Shown here: one piece after another, positions 52,941 through 61,840 of the stretch
How the letters are laid out: each line of letters begins with the position of its first letter
Numbering within the stretch: position 1 is the first letter of the stretch
NCBI RefSeq assembly: GCF_051962475.1
Contig: NZ_JBQCCF010000032.1
Coordinates: forward strand, 60,227 to 124,226
DNA length: 64,000 nt
Source: Dyella_A sp051962475
GTDB taxonomy: Bacteria > Pseudomonadota > Gammaproteobacteria > Xanthomonadales > Rhodanobacteraceae
Reading direction: 5' to 3'
Notes under the pieces: generated by a model
Database searches by the model: none
The model's input: only the letters and a program-made list of their open reading frames with translations
Told to the model about the DNA's origin: nothing
Program-made: the position numbers and the translations under genes

Positions 52941-54235
52941 CGGTTCGCGTCCTGGGTGTTGCCGGCTAGCCAGTCGTTCAGACGGCCCGCCGCAGTGAGG
53001 TAGTCGAACCAGGCCTGCCAGGCCTGGCTTTCCAGTTCGAGGCCGGACAGCGCGGTGTCCAGGCTTTGCTTGAGCTGTACGAGGTAATCGGAGGTGCTGA
53101 TCTCGCCGGCGCGCCAGAGCTTCTCGAGCAAGGCCGCGCGATCTTCGAAGGCCGCCGCTCGGCTGCCGCGAAATGCCCGGTCGGCTTCGCGAAGCGCGCC
53201 ATAGCGCTCGGCGAACTCGGTGATCTGCGCCTGCAGCGACTGGCGCCGCGATTGCAGCCGCGCCGCCGCGGCATCGGCATCGGCCATCGCCGCGTCGACT
53301 TCGGCGCGGCCGCTGTTGAGCACGGGCAGCGGGATCGAGAGGCTCAGGCCGATGACGCGATCCGTACGCGGACCGCTACGCACCTGCCCACCGGTGAGGC
53401 TGATGGTGGGGTCGGGGATGCGGGCGCGGCGGGCCACCCGTACGCCGGCCTCGGCACTGGCCAGTTCTGACTGCGCCTGCACCATGTCGGGCAGATCATC
53501 GGTCGCCCTGGGTGCCACCGTGTCGGGTGGCGGAGGCAGCGTCGACGGTGGCGGTGGAGATTTCGCTGCGGCGCTGCCTTCGATGGCGCGCAGCGCTGCT
53601 CGCGCCGCGGCCGCGTTGCCTGCCAGCGCAGCTTGCTGGACCTGGGCCTCGCCCAGCGCGAGTCCCCCAAGATCGCGCTCGGGGCTGCTGATGTCGCCCA
53701 CCTTCAACCGTTCGGCGGCGAGTTCGTCGAATCGCTGCATCAGCCGCACGCGGCGCTGGCCGAGCTGGGCCTGACGTTCGGTCAGGGCCGCGGCGACCCA
53801 TGCCTTGAGCCATCGGGCGGCGAGGTCCCGTCGGCGCACGTCGTAGGCCGCTTCGGTCGCGCGAAGCGCAGCGTTGCCCTGATCGAGCCGTGCGCGCCGC
53901 TTTCCCGACAGGTCCAGCGGCAGGCTGAGCCCCGCCGTGCGTCGGTCGACGTCGGCGTTCTCGGCATCCAGCGCCAGGGATGGGTTGTACAGCGGCCGCG
54001 CCGCTGCGCGCGCGCGGGCACGAGCCGCCTCCAGCTCGGCGCGAGCTGCCTGCACCTCCGGGTTGGTGGTCCAGATGCGTTTGACCGCATCCGTCAGCGT
54101 CGGTGGCGCGGTGGCGGAGGAGGGCGCGGATAGTGTGTGCGACGCGCGCTCTTCAAGTGGGGGTGTTGCCGCAAAGGCGGCGGCAGCGAACAGCAAACAG
54201 ACGGCGCCAAGTGGCACCGATCGAAACACGGGCAT
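52937..54235 (-). CDS. czcC: TolC-family outer-membrane efflux protein (CzcC-like)
   Basis: A 432-residue protein with a signal peptide (VPLGAVCLLFAAAAFAA) and two repeats of the TolC/outer-membrane efflux type: NPEVQAARAELEAARARARAAARP in the first, and QSELASAEAGVRVARRARIPDP in the second, followed by the amphipathic strands IGLSLSIPLPVLNSGRAEVD. A Pro-rich linker (SPPPPSTLPPPPDT) separates the halves. Its stop overlaps the next start by 4 bases. It begins the pump operon. It forms the outer channel with the adaptor and pump proteins. Confidence 0.9.
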   Translation of the reverse strand: MPVFRSVPLGAVCLLFAAAAFAATPPLEERASHTLSAPSSATAPPTLTDAVKRIWTTNPEVQAARAELEAARARARAAARPLYNPSLALDAENADVDRRTAGLSLPLDLSGKRRARLDQGNAALRATEAAYDVRRRDLAARWLKAWVAAALTERQAQLGQRRVRLMQRFDELAAERLKVGDISSPERDLGGLALGEAQVQQAALAGNAAAARAALRAIEGSAAAKSPPPPSTLPPPPDTVAPRATDDLPDMVQAQSELASAEAGVRVARRARIPDPTISLTGGQVRSGPRTDRVIGLSLSIPLPVLNSGRAEVDAAMADADAAAARLQSRRQSLQAQITEFAERYGALREADRAFRGSRAAAFEDRAALLEKLWRAGEISTSDYLVQLKQSLDTALSGLELESQAWQAWFDYLTAAGRLNDWLAGNTQDANR

Positions 54236-54305
54236 GCAGGATTCTCCTGAAAGCAGACGGGAGCATCCGGCCGTGATTCACGGCCGAATGCAGCAGCAGT
54301 CGCTT

Positions 54306-54680
54306 TCAGGCGATAGGAGGGCGATGAAGCGCGCCGGGCGGCGCAGCCAGGCGCATGGCTTTCAGCGTGGGCGGAACAAACTGCGGTGCCACGGGGGGCA
54401 AGGTATAGCTGGCGATCGTCGGCAAAGCGATGCTATGCACACAGGCGCAATGGCATTCCGTGCCCTCACCCAGCAGGCATGCATCATCGCCAAGCAGCGA
54501 TGATGCTTCTTCGGCAGTGAGCGCCACGGTAACCGTCGTCGATGCTTTTAGCGGAGCGACGCCATCTGCGAGGCAAACCGTCCCCGAAACCAGCTTGAGC
54601 AACAGCACCACGAACGCCAGCGACCAAAGGCCGCGATGGCGCCGGATCTTGCTCAGCAGGGAAGGGGGCGTGGAAAACAT
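54306..54680 (-). CDS. Small exported or membrane protein with Cys/His cluster
   Basis: A 124-residue protein upstream of the efflux genes. A hydrophobic segment (GLWSLAFVVLLLKLVSGTVCL) near residues 18-38 is followed by DACLLGEGTECHCACVHSI, a dense Cys/His set able to bind metal, then a Pro-rich end. Its position first in the operon and its metal-type ligands recall the CzcI proteins found before czcCBA, but sequence identity with CzcI cannot be confirmed here. The start at 54680 is the second in-frame ATG; an earlier one lies at 54698. Confidence 0.6.
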   Translation of the reverse strand: MFSTPPSLLSKIRRHRGLWSLAFVVLLLKLVSGTVCLADGVAPLKASTTVTVALTAEEASSLLGDDACLLGEGTECHCACVHSIALPTIASYTLPPVAPQFVPPTLKAMRLAAPPGALHRPPIA

Positions 54681-54826
54681 CGGTGGGATCGTACGCAACC
54701 GTTCGGGTGTTAGACAATTACCCGAACCTTATCCGCCGTTCCTCGATTGCAGTTCAGTTCGAGCGCGCCCTTCTGTTCGACCGTTTATCGAGAGACATGA
54801 TCGCGTAAGAAGCGCGGCGACATGAC

Positions 54827-55540
54827 TCACCCGGCTGGCGCCAGCATGTCGAGCATCATCAAGCCGACAAAGCCGGCGAAGAACAACGCGGTCATCCACG
54901 GGGCTTCCGGCACCTCGTGTGCTTCCACCAGCAACTCCTCGGTCACCAGATACAGGAAGGCCGCCGCGGCAAACGCCAGCACGGCTTCCATCCAGCGGCC
55001 GCTCAAGTCACCCAGCGCAAGGCTGCCGACGACGGCGCCGAGCATCGGCAGCAGCGCCAGCACCGACACGCTGACGATCGTGCGTGTGCGGCTGGCGCCG
55101 GCGCGCGCAAGCGAGGCGGCGGTGGCAAGGCCAAGTGAAAGCATCTCCACCGCCAGCGCGATGGTTACCAGCACGCCTTCACGCGTGCCGGCGGTGAACG
55201 CCACACCGATCAGCAGGCCATCGATCAGAACGTCGGTGCCCACCACCAGCGTCATGCCCAGAGGACTGCCGCTGGCCTTCTCCAGGCGACAACCCGCCGA
55301 ACGCAGTGCGAGCATCAACAATACGCCGGCGGTAAACCCACCCAGCGCCGCCAGCGGTGCCTGCCGATGCATGATGTCCGGCAGGATCTCCACGGCCAGG
55401 GCAGAAAACACCACGCCGGCGGCGAAGTGCTGCATAGCGCTGCCGAGCCTGGGCGTCGGCGGCTTGAACGCTCCAAACAGCCCACCGCCAGCCATCGCCA
55501 GCAGCGGGGCAAGCGCAAAGGACACCACCGTTGCGATCAT
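54827..55540 (-). CDS. ZIP family metal transporter
   Basis: A 237-residue membrane protein with about eight hydrophobic segments. The key ZIP features are the paired helices with polar residues: MQHFAAGVVFSALAVEILPD (the His-x..Glu of helix IV) and VEMLSLGLATAASLA (helix V), separated by a loop with few His. ZIP proteins move Zn2+, Fe2+ or other divalent ions into the cytosol. It follows the efflux operon region after a 147-bp gap and precedes a CDF gene, in a metal-homeostasis set. Direction of transport and metal cannot be told from the sequence. Confidence 0.85.
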   Translation of the reverse strand: MIATVVSFALAPLLAMAGGGLFGAFKPPTPRLGSAMQHFAAGVVFSALAVEILPDIMHRQAPLAALGGFTAGVLLMLALRSAGCRLEKASGSPLGMTLVVGTDVLIDGLLIGVAFTAGTREGVLVTIALAVEMLSLGLATAASLARAGASRTRTIVSVSVLALLPMLGAVVGSLALGDLSGRWMEAVLAFAAAAFLYLVTEELLVEAHEVPEAPWMTALFFAGFVGLMMLDMLAPAG

Positions 55541-55692
55541 GCGTTTCTCCCGGTTGCGGGGCGGGCACCTCAGCAGGCACGCCGTAGCGCCAGCGTCAAC
55601 GCGACGCCTTCATCGGCAAACGGGCGTCGCTCGGCGGCAGGTGAAGCGCAAGCGCGCTGGAGACGCGCGGCAGCTTCGCCGAGACCTGCCTG

Positions 55693-56313
55693 CTACGCCG
55701 CGGCTTGAAGCTCGCCCCACGCCCGCCTGAACACCCGGGCTGCCGAGCGTAGGAACATCACCAGCAGGCCTGCCGCGATTGCCAGATCGGGCCAGCCCGC
55801 GCCCGTCAGCCAGACCCCGCCGGCGGCGACCAGCACAGCCACACCCTCGATCACGTCGTTGCGTGAGCATTCCCACACCGAGGCCATGTTTACGTTGCTG
55901 TGCCGATGGGGGGAGAGGAGGAACAGGCAGAACGCGTTTGCTGCGAGGTTCGCCAGCGCCGCCAGGCTCATGACGTCGAGCGTGGGTAGCACCGGATGCA
56001 GCACATGCCAGCCGATGCGCACAGCTACCGCGAGTGCCGCCGCGAGGATCAGGCCCGCCTTGAACAGCGCCACCCTGGCCTGCGCCCTTGCGCTGGCACC
56101 AACGACCATCAGGCTCAGCCCGTAGGCGAGTGCGTCGCCCAGGTTGTCCAGCCCGCCGGACAACAGCGACGACGAGCCGGACCACAGCGCGGCCACCAGC
56201 ACGCCGAGAAAGGTCAGGGCGTTGATGATCAGCACAATCGTGAGCACGCGCCGCTGCGAGGCGTGCAAAGCTGTGAGGTCGGCGTTGCAGCCGCCGCAAC
56301 AGGAGTCAGTCAT
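55693..56313 (-). CDS. Cation diffusion facilitator (CDF) transporter
   Basis: A 206-residue membrane protein with about six hydrophobic segments. It begins MTDSCCGGCNADLTALH, with four Cys in the first 12 residues, probably a metal ligand set. The CDF metal sites are in SSLLSGGLDNLGDALAYGLS (the D-x3-D of helix II, here DNLGD) and WECSRNDVIEGVAVLV (helix V). It lacks the large cytosolic C-terminal domain of YiiP-type proteins, as is typical of short CDFs. It exports divalent metals in exchange for protons. It lies 152 bp upstream of the ZIP gene in the same direction. Confidence 0.85.
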   Translation of the reverse strand: MTDSCCGGCNADLTALHASQRRVLTIVLIINALTFLGVLVAALWSGSSSLLSGGLDNLGDALAYGLSLMVVGASARAQARVALFKAGLILAAALAVAVRIGWHVLHPVLPTLDVMSLAALANLAANAFCLFLLSPHRHSNVNMASVWECSRNDVIEGVAVLVAAGGVWLTGAGWPDLAIAAGLLVMFLRSAARVFRRAWGELQAAA

Positions 56314-56463
56314 GGTGTGATTCTCATAAAGGGCGTTTGAGCAGTACGAGGTGGCGCGATGCGATGGAGCTTTTCCGCGCCTGCTGCTGAGCCGTGATCA
56401 AGAGAGATAGTGGACCCGGCCGACGGTTGCAAGGGGGCGTCGCCGTCCCGGCCGGCTAAACAA

Positions 56464-56488
56464 CAAAGGGTCGCCACGCGACCCTTTG
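56464..56488 (-). terminator. Terminator after the metallo-beta-lactamase-fold gene
   Basis: CAAAGGGTCG (56464-56473) and CGACCCTTTG (56479-56488) form a perfect 10-bp stem with a 5-nt loop. On the minus strand a T-rich tract (TTGTTTAG) follows. It lies 38 bp after the MBL gene stop. Confidence 0.8.
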
Positions 56489-56525
56489 CTGTTTGGAGCA
56501 AAGCGGGTGCTGGCCCGCAATGTAC

Positions 56526-57506
56526 TCAGCGGATGTTGGTGTAGTTCACCGGCACCCACTCGTAGGCGTGGCCCTTGGCGCGCACATGGCCCAGGCCCGG
56601 GAACGCCAGGTGCGCAGCGCCCACCAGGTAACCCTGCTTCGCCGCCTTGGCGAACTCGGCCTTGCGCTCGGCTTCGGCCTTGGCCGGGTCGCTGTCGAAG
56701 TGGATGGTTACCGAGGGCTGGTCGAACTGCACGGCTTGCACGTGCACCAGATCACCCCAGATAACCAGCTTCTGGCCCTTGCTCTGCACCACGTAGGAGG
56801 CGTGGCCTGGCGTGTGGCCGACGGTAGAGATGGCGCGGATGCCCGGCACGATCTCGGTATCGCCCTCGAATGGCTTGAACTGGTGCGCGGCCACGTAGGG
56901 ATTGAGCGAAGCCATCGCGCCCTGGAAGAAGCCTTTGTCGGCGTCGGCCGCCTTGTCCAGGTTGGTCTTCGCCAGCCAGTAGTCGGCGTCGCGCTTGTCC
57001 GCGCGTACCACAGCGTTGGGGAAGGCGATCTTGCCGTCCTTGATCAGGCCGCCGACATGGTCCGGGTGCATGTGCGTGAGGATGATCTCGTCCACCTGCG
57101 CCGGCTGGTAGCCCGAAGCCTTCAGGCTGTCGAGCAGCTTGCCCAGGGTCGGCCCGAACAGCGCGCCGGCGCCGGTGTCTATCAGCACCAGCTTGCTGCC
57201 GGTGTTGACCAGGAAAGCGTTGACCGAGGTCTCCAGCGGAGCCTTCTCGAACGACGCGGCAAGCGCCTTGTTCACCGCCTGCGGCGTGGTCTTCATCAGC
57301 AGCTGGTCCACCGGCAGGTCGACCGTTCCGTCGGACAGGGCGGTAATCTCAAAGTCGCCCAGCATCACGCGATAGAAGCCCGGGGCTGATGTCTTCACCA
57401 TCGGCGCGGCGGAGTGGGCGATCTGGACTGGAGCGAGGCCGAGGCCCGCGCCGGCAAGCAGCGCGCAGAGCATGGCAGTACGGATCAGGGAGCGCTTGTG
57501 TGTCAT
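56526..57506 (-). CDS. Exported metallo-beta-lactamase-fold hydrolase
   Basis: A 326-residue protein. The N-terminal signal (RSLIRTAMLCALLAGAGLGLAP) is followed by the MBL core: LVLIDTGAGALFGPTLGKL, the metal motif TPHMHPDHVGGL-like (here ILTHMHPDHVGGL), VGHTPGHASYVVQS and a final His in AAHLAFPGLGHV. All five usual metal ligands are present. Related proteins include lactonases and other hydrolases, some of them in quorum-quenching families. The start at 57506 has AAGGA upstream; the longer frame from 57707 lacks one. A strong terminator follows. Substrate unknown. Confidence 0.88.
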   Translation of the reverse strand: MTHKRSLIRTAMLCALLAGAGLGLAPVQIAHSAAPMVKTSAPGFYRVMLGDFEITALSDGTVDLPVDQLLMKTTPQAVNKALAASFEKAPLETSVNAFLVNTGSKLVLIDTGAGALFGPTLGKLLDSLKASGYQPAQVDEIILTHMHPDHVGGLIKDGKIAFPNAVVRADKRDADYWLAKTNLDKAADADKGFFQGAMASLNPYVAAHQFKPFEGDTEIVPGIRAISTVGHTPGHASYVVQSKGQKLVIWGDLVHVQAVQFDQPSVTIHFDSDPAKAEAERKAEFAKAAKQGYLVGAAHLAFPGLGHVRAKGHAYEWVPVNYTNIR

Positions 57507-57784
57507 GCATGGGATCCTTGCAGGGAGTAGGGCGGCGTTGGGCCACCATGGAAATATCGCGTGCGTGCTGATAGCGCGCAATTCACAACGTGCGGAATGC
57601 TCCGGAACCGCCCGCACACCGTCAACCTGGACCAACGTCGAGCCGTCTGCCCGGCAATTTGACGCTGGATGGAGCGGTCTCTTACCCACCCAACGCATGC
57701 CCCGCAACCCATTGCCTTGGCCGTCTCCGTCGCAAACCCGCGATCCATATGCGGCGGCCTGACAATCGTTGCAGGCGCATCACG
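57507..57784. other. Intergenic region, 278 bp
   Basis: No gene or clear hairpin is seen between the MBL-fold gene start and the pseudogene. The MBL promoter must lie here. Confidence 0.5.
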
Positions 57785-58264
57785 TCAACGGCTCCACGAT
57801 CAGGCTGTCACCCACGTAGCGCTTGAACATCCGGCGCATCTCGCGGGCTTGCTATTGGGGCATGCAGCAGGCCACGTTCTGCTCGAATGCAGAGGGATTG
57901 TCGCCGCCTTACACCACCGCCCGTCCCGGCACGTCGGTACAGATTGCCTCCACGACCGCGCCGGTGAGCGTATCCGGCCCCACCAAGTGGGCCGTTTCGA
58001 TCGGCCGCCTGTCCGCTCCTTGCTGCGACGGATCATTTCGATCGCAGCGACTTCAGCGACATCGCGCGCATCGACCACGGCCACGCTCTTGTCGCTGATC
58101 GACCTCGGGTAGACACCATGCTGTGGCACCACGCCTCGGAAGGTTTGCTCGTTGCCGATGAAATAGCTCACGCGCAGGATCGCGGCGCTGAAATCCATCT
58201 GCTGCAACGGCATGCGTTCGCCTGCATATCGACCTACGACCTGCTCCCCGATGGCTAAGGTCAT
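57785..58264 (-). pseudogene. NmrA-like NAD(P)-binding protein remnant
   Basis: On the minus strand a frame from 58264 reads ...PLQQMDFSAAILRVSYFIGN and VAVVDARDVAEVAAIEMIRR, then after a frameshift near 58010 another frame continues with PIETAHLVGPDTLTGAVVEA and, past two stop codons, MRRMFKRYVGDSLIVEPLT to a stop at 57785. ILRVxYFIxN, the VDxRDVAxxA block and the LVGPDTLTG block are the recognisable middle and C-terminal parts of NmrA/quinone-oxidoreductase-type SDRs. The N-terminal nucleotide-binding GxxGxxG is absent. So the gene has lost its front, gained a frameshift and two stops. No function is expected. Confidence 0.75.
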
Positions 58265-58341
58265 GCTGTAGGAGACCGGCTGCCGAGCTTTGCCCTGCCC
58301 GATATCGCCCCCGCCAAACGATGGCTGCCGCTTGCTGGCTC

Positions 58342-59052
58342 TCAGGAGACACCCACCGCCGGCGATTCATCCCGGGCCAGCCACAGAGTGCCGAGCAACA
58401 CACAAGCGCCAGCGAGCAACAGCGGCAGCGCCAGCCCCCACGCCATGAGCAAGCATGCGCCGAGCATGGCGCCGAGCAGGATTGCCATTACCGCAGCGAC
58501 GCGACGCGCCAGGTTGGGGTTGCTGCCTCCACCCAGCCGGGAGTCCGAGGCCATGCCGGTGATGGTCAGGGTCAGCACGGTGGTGGTGAGATCCGGTACC
58601 TTGAGCTGGCGCGCGGTGGCGTTGCGCGAGCCCATGGCTGCTGCCGACAGGGCGATCACCGCATAGGCGGTCCACGGTACCGTCTCAGCGCCCATCGGCA
58701 CCGGCACCATGTCCACGGCCACCACGGCAGACGACCACAGCAGCGCGGCTTCCACCAGCGCCGCGCGCACCAGCCAGCGCCGGCGGCTGCCCCCCGCATG
58801 CGCTTTGCCGATGCGTCCAGCCAGCATCGCGCCTGCCGCAAAACAAGCCAACCCGATGACGTACAGCGGCCACTTGAACCCGGGGACTCCCGCAGCAGCA
58901 AAACCGAGGAACACCACGTTGCCGGTCATGTTGGCGGTGAACACCTTGCCCAGCCCCAACACGCTTACCGCGTCGACCACGCCGGTGGGGGCCGAGAGCA
59001 GAATCATCAGGAGCACCAGCGGGTCACGCGACATCAATCGCCAGGAGGACAT
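58342..59052 (-). CDS. DUF1275 (YoaK-like) membrane protein
   Basis: A 236-residue membrane protein with about six hydrophobic segments. The family motif is early, in APTGVVDAVSVLGLGKVFTAN followed by MTGNVVFLGFAAAG (here MTGNVVFL), and later AAAMGSRNATARQLKVPDLTT then TVLTLTITGMASD. These match DUF1275/YoaK proteins, which are of unknown function. It lies 13 bp after the porin-like gene (same direction) and is last in the minus-strand run that begins near 63951. A possible role linked to transport by the porin is only a guess. Confidence 0.85.
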   Translation of the reverse strand: MSSWRLMSRDPLVLLMILLSAPTGVVDAVSVLGLGKVFTANMTGNVVFLGFAAAGVPGFKWPLYVIGLACFAAGAMLAGRIGKAHAGGSRRRWLVRAALVEAALLWSSAVVAVDMVPVPMGAETVPWTAYAVIALSAAAMGSRNATARQLKVPDLTTTVLTLTITGMASDSRLGGGSNPNLARRVAAVMAILLGAMLGACLLMAWGLALPLLLAGACVLLGTLWLARDESPAVGVS

Positions 59053-59065
59053 GGGCAGACTCCCT

Positions 59066-60511
59066 CTAGAAACGGAAATTGGTTTCCAGCCCGAGCATGC
59101 CGATGCGTCGGGCCGGGCCAGTCTGGCGAATGAAGGCGCCAGGGCGGAATTGGGACACGGAAGCGGCCAGCGTCAGCTCCGCGCTGGCCTGCCACTCGAT
59201 GCTGAGCTCGGTCTCGCGGCCGACCCAGCGGGCACCGCTGCCATCGCCCGGGCGCAGCAGATGCCCCGGCATGTCGTAGATGCCATCGCCGCGGCTCTGG
59301 CGCCAGTACAGCGTGGTGAGCAGGCCAAGCTGCAGTCGCGGCAACACCGTGAAGGTCAACCCCGGCTGCAGATTGACGATGTTGTACGGGCCGATCGGCG
59401 ACAGCTCGCCGAAATACTTGCCCTTGGGGAACAGGGCATTGAAGGTGCCCAGGCGATGGTCGCGCGGCGAGCGGTCGCCGCTGGCGACGTCGGCGCGCAC
59501 GGTGATGTCCGGCGCGAACGCGAGCGTGGCCAGGCTGCGCCCGAACTCAGTGGCCAGCGACCAGGCGCGGATCGGCATGTCGGCAAAGCGACCGCCCTGC
59601 AGCATGCCCTCGAGGTTCCAGTGCCAGCCATCGGTGGCCCCGAACAGCCGGCTGCCCACCGTGTGGCGTTGCTCTCGCCCCTGACCCTGCTCGAACGCGG
59701 CGTGGTCGTTGCGATAGCCCAGGTAGTAGAGATCGAGCCCGCCCCCAGCGAAGGCACGCGTGGTGTAGAGCCCCCACAGTGCGCGGGTGGGCGAGTGGCG
59801 GTCGTCGAAGGCGTGCGGGCCCGGTTCCACCGGCCGCACGTAGAACACGTTGGCGGTGAGTGCGCCGCGGTGCACGATCGCCCGGCCGCCATCGAACGCC
59901 AGCAGCACGTTGGGCCCGTAGCGCGTGCCGATCAGCCGCTCGCTGCCGAAGCTCAGCAACTCGCGCCCGGCACGCAGGCGCAGGCTGGTATCGGCATCGA
60001 GCTGGAACAGCGCATCGGCGAAGCCCTGCAGCAGGTCGGTGCCGGTGCGGTCGATCGGTCCGGGCGCCGGCTTCACGCCGGCGGCGTCGGCGAAGATCGG
60101 TTGCACGAACACGCGCGCCTGGCCGGCATGCAGATCGACGTAGGGCAGGGCGCGCTTCCACACGTAACCTTCGTCGGGCGCGCTGCCCCAGACGTTGCCG
60201 CGATAGCGCTCGTAGCGAACGCGCAGTTCGACACCGGTAGTCAGGTAGACACCCGGCGCGGCCCCCAGCGGCAGATACTTGAACGCTTCGGTCCAGTGCC
60301 CGCTGCGCGTGGCCGAATCGGCCAGCAGCGACCAGTCCTCGTTGTAGCGCTCGGTGGTGAGCACCGGCGCATGCCACGGCGCATAGCCTGCTGGCGCCGC
60401 GGCGCTGCCGCTGTCGGTGGTGGTCGCCTGGCGCGCGATGGACGTGGCCGGCAGACAGGTGATGGCCGTCCCCAGTGCGGGAACGGCCAGGCGGCGTATC
60501 AGTCCGCGCAT
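59066..60511 (-). CDS. Alginate-export-type outer-membrane porin
   Basis: A 481-residue outer-membrane protein. After a signal peptide (RRLAVPALGTAITCLPATSIA) the sequence is a beta-barrel of alternating strands: RVRYERYRGNVWG, LFQLDADTSLRLRAGRELLSFG, and the last strand ends in an aromatic residue (LGLETNFRF), as barrel proteins do. The pattern agrees with the alginate-export (AlgE-like) family; many members in such operons have unrelated substrates. Its start overlaps the DoxX stop by 13 bases. The cluster context suggests a small organic molecule rather than alginate. Confidence 0.8.
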   Translation of the reverse strand: MRGLIRRLAVPALGTAITCLPATSIARQATTTDSGSAAAPAGYAPWHAPVLTTERYNEDWSLLADSATRSGHWTEAFKYLPLGAAPGVYLTTGVELRVRYERYRGNVWGSAPDEGYVWKRALPYVDLHAGQARVFVQPIFADAAGVKPAPGPIDRTGTDLLQGFADALFQLDADTSLRLRAGRELLSFGSERLIGTRYGPNVLLAFDGGRAIVHRGALTANVFYVRPVEPGPHAFDDRHSPTRALWGLYTTRAFAGGGLDLYYLGYRNDHAAFEQGQGREQRHTVGSRLFGATDGWHWNLEGMLQGGRFADMPIRAWSLATEFGRSLATLAFAPDITVRADVASGDRSPRDHRLGTFNALFPKGKYFGELSPIGPYNIVNLQPGLTFTVLPRLQLGLLTTLYWRQSRGDGIYDMPGHLLRPGDGSGARWVGRETELSIEWQASAELTLAASVSQFRPGAFIRQTGPARRIGMLGLETNFRF

Positions 60512-60921
60512 GAGCGGTGCACCAGCACCGCCAGCGCGGCGAAGCCGCCGATGATCGCCACGTGCTCGAAGCAGGTGTTCATCTGCGCGATGCGCTCGGC
60601 GCCCTCAAGAGTCCAGAACGCGTGCGCCACCAGCGTGGCGCACGCGGTGAACACCGCCAGCATGCCCGCGCCCAGCCAGCACAGTCGCCGCGTGAACAGC
60701 AGCACGCAACCGATCGCCTGGGTGGCGATGGTGGCACCGGCGATCCACACTGGATGGCCGAAACCCAGCGCCACCGATTCAGCGACGGCGCCCGGCCAGT
60801 TGCCCAGCTTGGCGATCACGCTGGCCGCGAACGGCAACGCGAGTGCGGCGCGGATCGCCCAGGCGATCCACGCCGAACGCACCACTGCTCGCACGAACCC
60901 GGGCACCGGTGCAGCGCTCAC
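60499..60921 (-). CDS. DoxX-family membrane protein
   Basis: A 140-residue membrane protein with four hydrophobic segments (AWIAWAIRAALALPFAAS, VWIAGATIATQAIGCVLL, WLGAGMLAVFTACATLVAH and HVAIIGGFAALAVLVH). The DoxX-type pattern is seen in ALPFAASVIAKLGNWPG and AFWTLEGAERIAQMNTCFEHVAI. The protein begins MSAAPVPGFVRAVV. It overlaps the VOC gene stop by 4 bases and the porin start by 13. Such proteins are membrane subunits of quinone-linked complexes or have unknown roles. Confidence 0.85.
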   Translation of the reverse strand: MSAAPVPGFVRAVVRSAWIAWAIRAALALPFAASVIAKLGNWPGAVAESVALGFGHPVWIAGATIATQAIGCVLLFTRRLCWLGAGMLAVFTACATLVAHAFWTLEGAERIAQMNTCFEHVAIIGGFAALAVLVHRSCAD

Positions 60922-61817
60922 GGCGCGACCTGTTGATGCACTTCGGCGATGTAACCACCGGGGAATTTCAGCAGTGCCGCCTTGCGGCCGTTGGCGACGT
61001 ACGGGCCATCGAGCACGGTGGTGCCGGCGGACTTCGCCTTGGCCAGCGTCGCGGCCAGATCCTTCACTTCGTAGCCGGTCATGTCGTGGCCGTAGGGCCA
61101 GGGCAGCTTGCCGTCGGTGACCAGCACCACCAGCTTGCCGTAGCCTGATGCAATGCGGACACGGCGGTACGTGGTGCCCGGCTTGCCGACCTCCACGCCG
61201 GGCGCCTGACGGTCGTCGGACGTCACTTTGCCGTGGGCATAGGCCACCCAGTCACCAATAAAGGCATCGGCAGCATCGGCGGTGAGGTAGACGCGATTCT
61301 CCGGCACCGTCGCCAGTGCAGGGTAGTGCGGGGTCTGCGTATGCCAGTACAGCTGCATGTTCACGCCGCCCGGCCACTGGATCAGCGTGTCACGGCCGAT
61401 CGGGTCGGGGAAGGTTTCCACCAGCCGGGTGGCGCCGTGCTTCACCGCCGAAGCCACCGCCGCATCCATGTCGGTAACGAGATACCCGGTGCGCTCGACG
61501 CCGAACGGATACGGCACCGGCGTCTTGAAGCCGAACACCGAGATCGTGCCCGCCGGGGTCAGCACCAGTTGCGACATCGTCTTGCTCGGCGTGGGCGTCA
61601 CTTGGAACACGCCCTGTTTGCTGGTGCTGCCGCCGAAGGTGGCGACGAAGCTGGCCACGAAGCGGTCGAAATCCGCCGGCGCGACGTACACGTGGGTAGT
61701 GTCGTATTGCGCGCCGACCGCGTAGCCGGGACTCGCCGGCGCGTCAGCTCGCGCCGTCGGTGCGGTGCCCAGGCCCAGGAGGCCGACAGCGAGGAGAAGG
61801 GAGGGGAGACGGAGCAT
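60918..61817 (-). CDS. Exported glyoxalase/VOC-fold protein
   Basis: A 299-residue protein with a signal peptide (RLPSLLLAVGLLGLGTAPTARA). Two VOC halves are recognisable: TTHVYVAPADFDRFVASFVATF at the start of the first, with VKHGATRLVETFPDPIGRD after it, and GYEVKDLAATLAKAKSAGTTVL and KFPGGYIAEVHQQ in the second. The conserved His/Glu metal ligands of VOC enzymes are likely His-x and Glu in the strands, for example in the closing AEVHQ. It would act in the periplasm. Its stop overlaps DoxX. Substrate unknown. Confidence 0.8.
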   Translation of the reverse strand: MLRLPSLLLAVGLLGLGTAPTARADAPASPGYAVGAQYDTTHVYVAPADFDRFVASFVATFGGSTSKQGVFQVTPTPSKTMSQLVLTPAGTISVFGFKTPVPYPFGVERTGYLVTDMDAAVASAVKHGATRLVETFPDPIGRDTLIQWPGGVNMQLYWHTQTPHYPALATVPENRVYLTADAADAFIGDWVAYAHGKVTSDDRQAPGVEVGKPGTTYRRVRIASGYGKLVVLVTDGKLPWPYGHDMTGYEVKDLAATLAKAKSAGTTVLDGPYVANGRKAALLKFPGGYIAEVHQQVAP

Positions 61818-61840
61818 CGCAGGATCCTTGCGTGGTGGAA

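Noticed and set aside
54236..54305. Metal-responsive operator between the small Cys/His protein and czcC
   Set aside because: No palindrome of the MerR or ArsR type could be recognised in the 70-bp gap.
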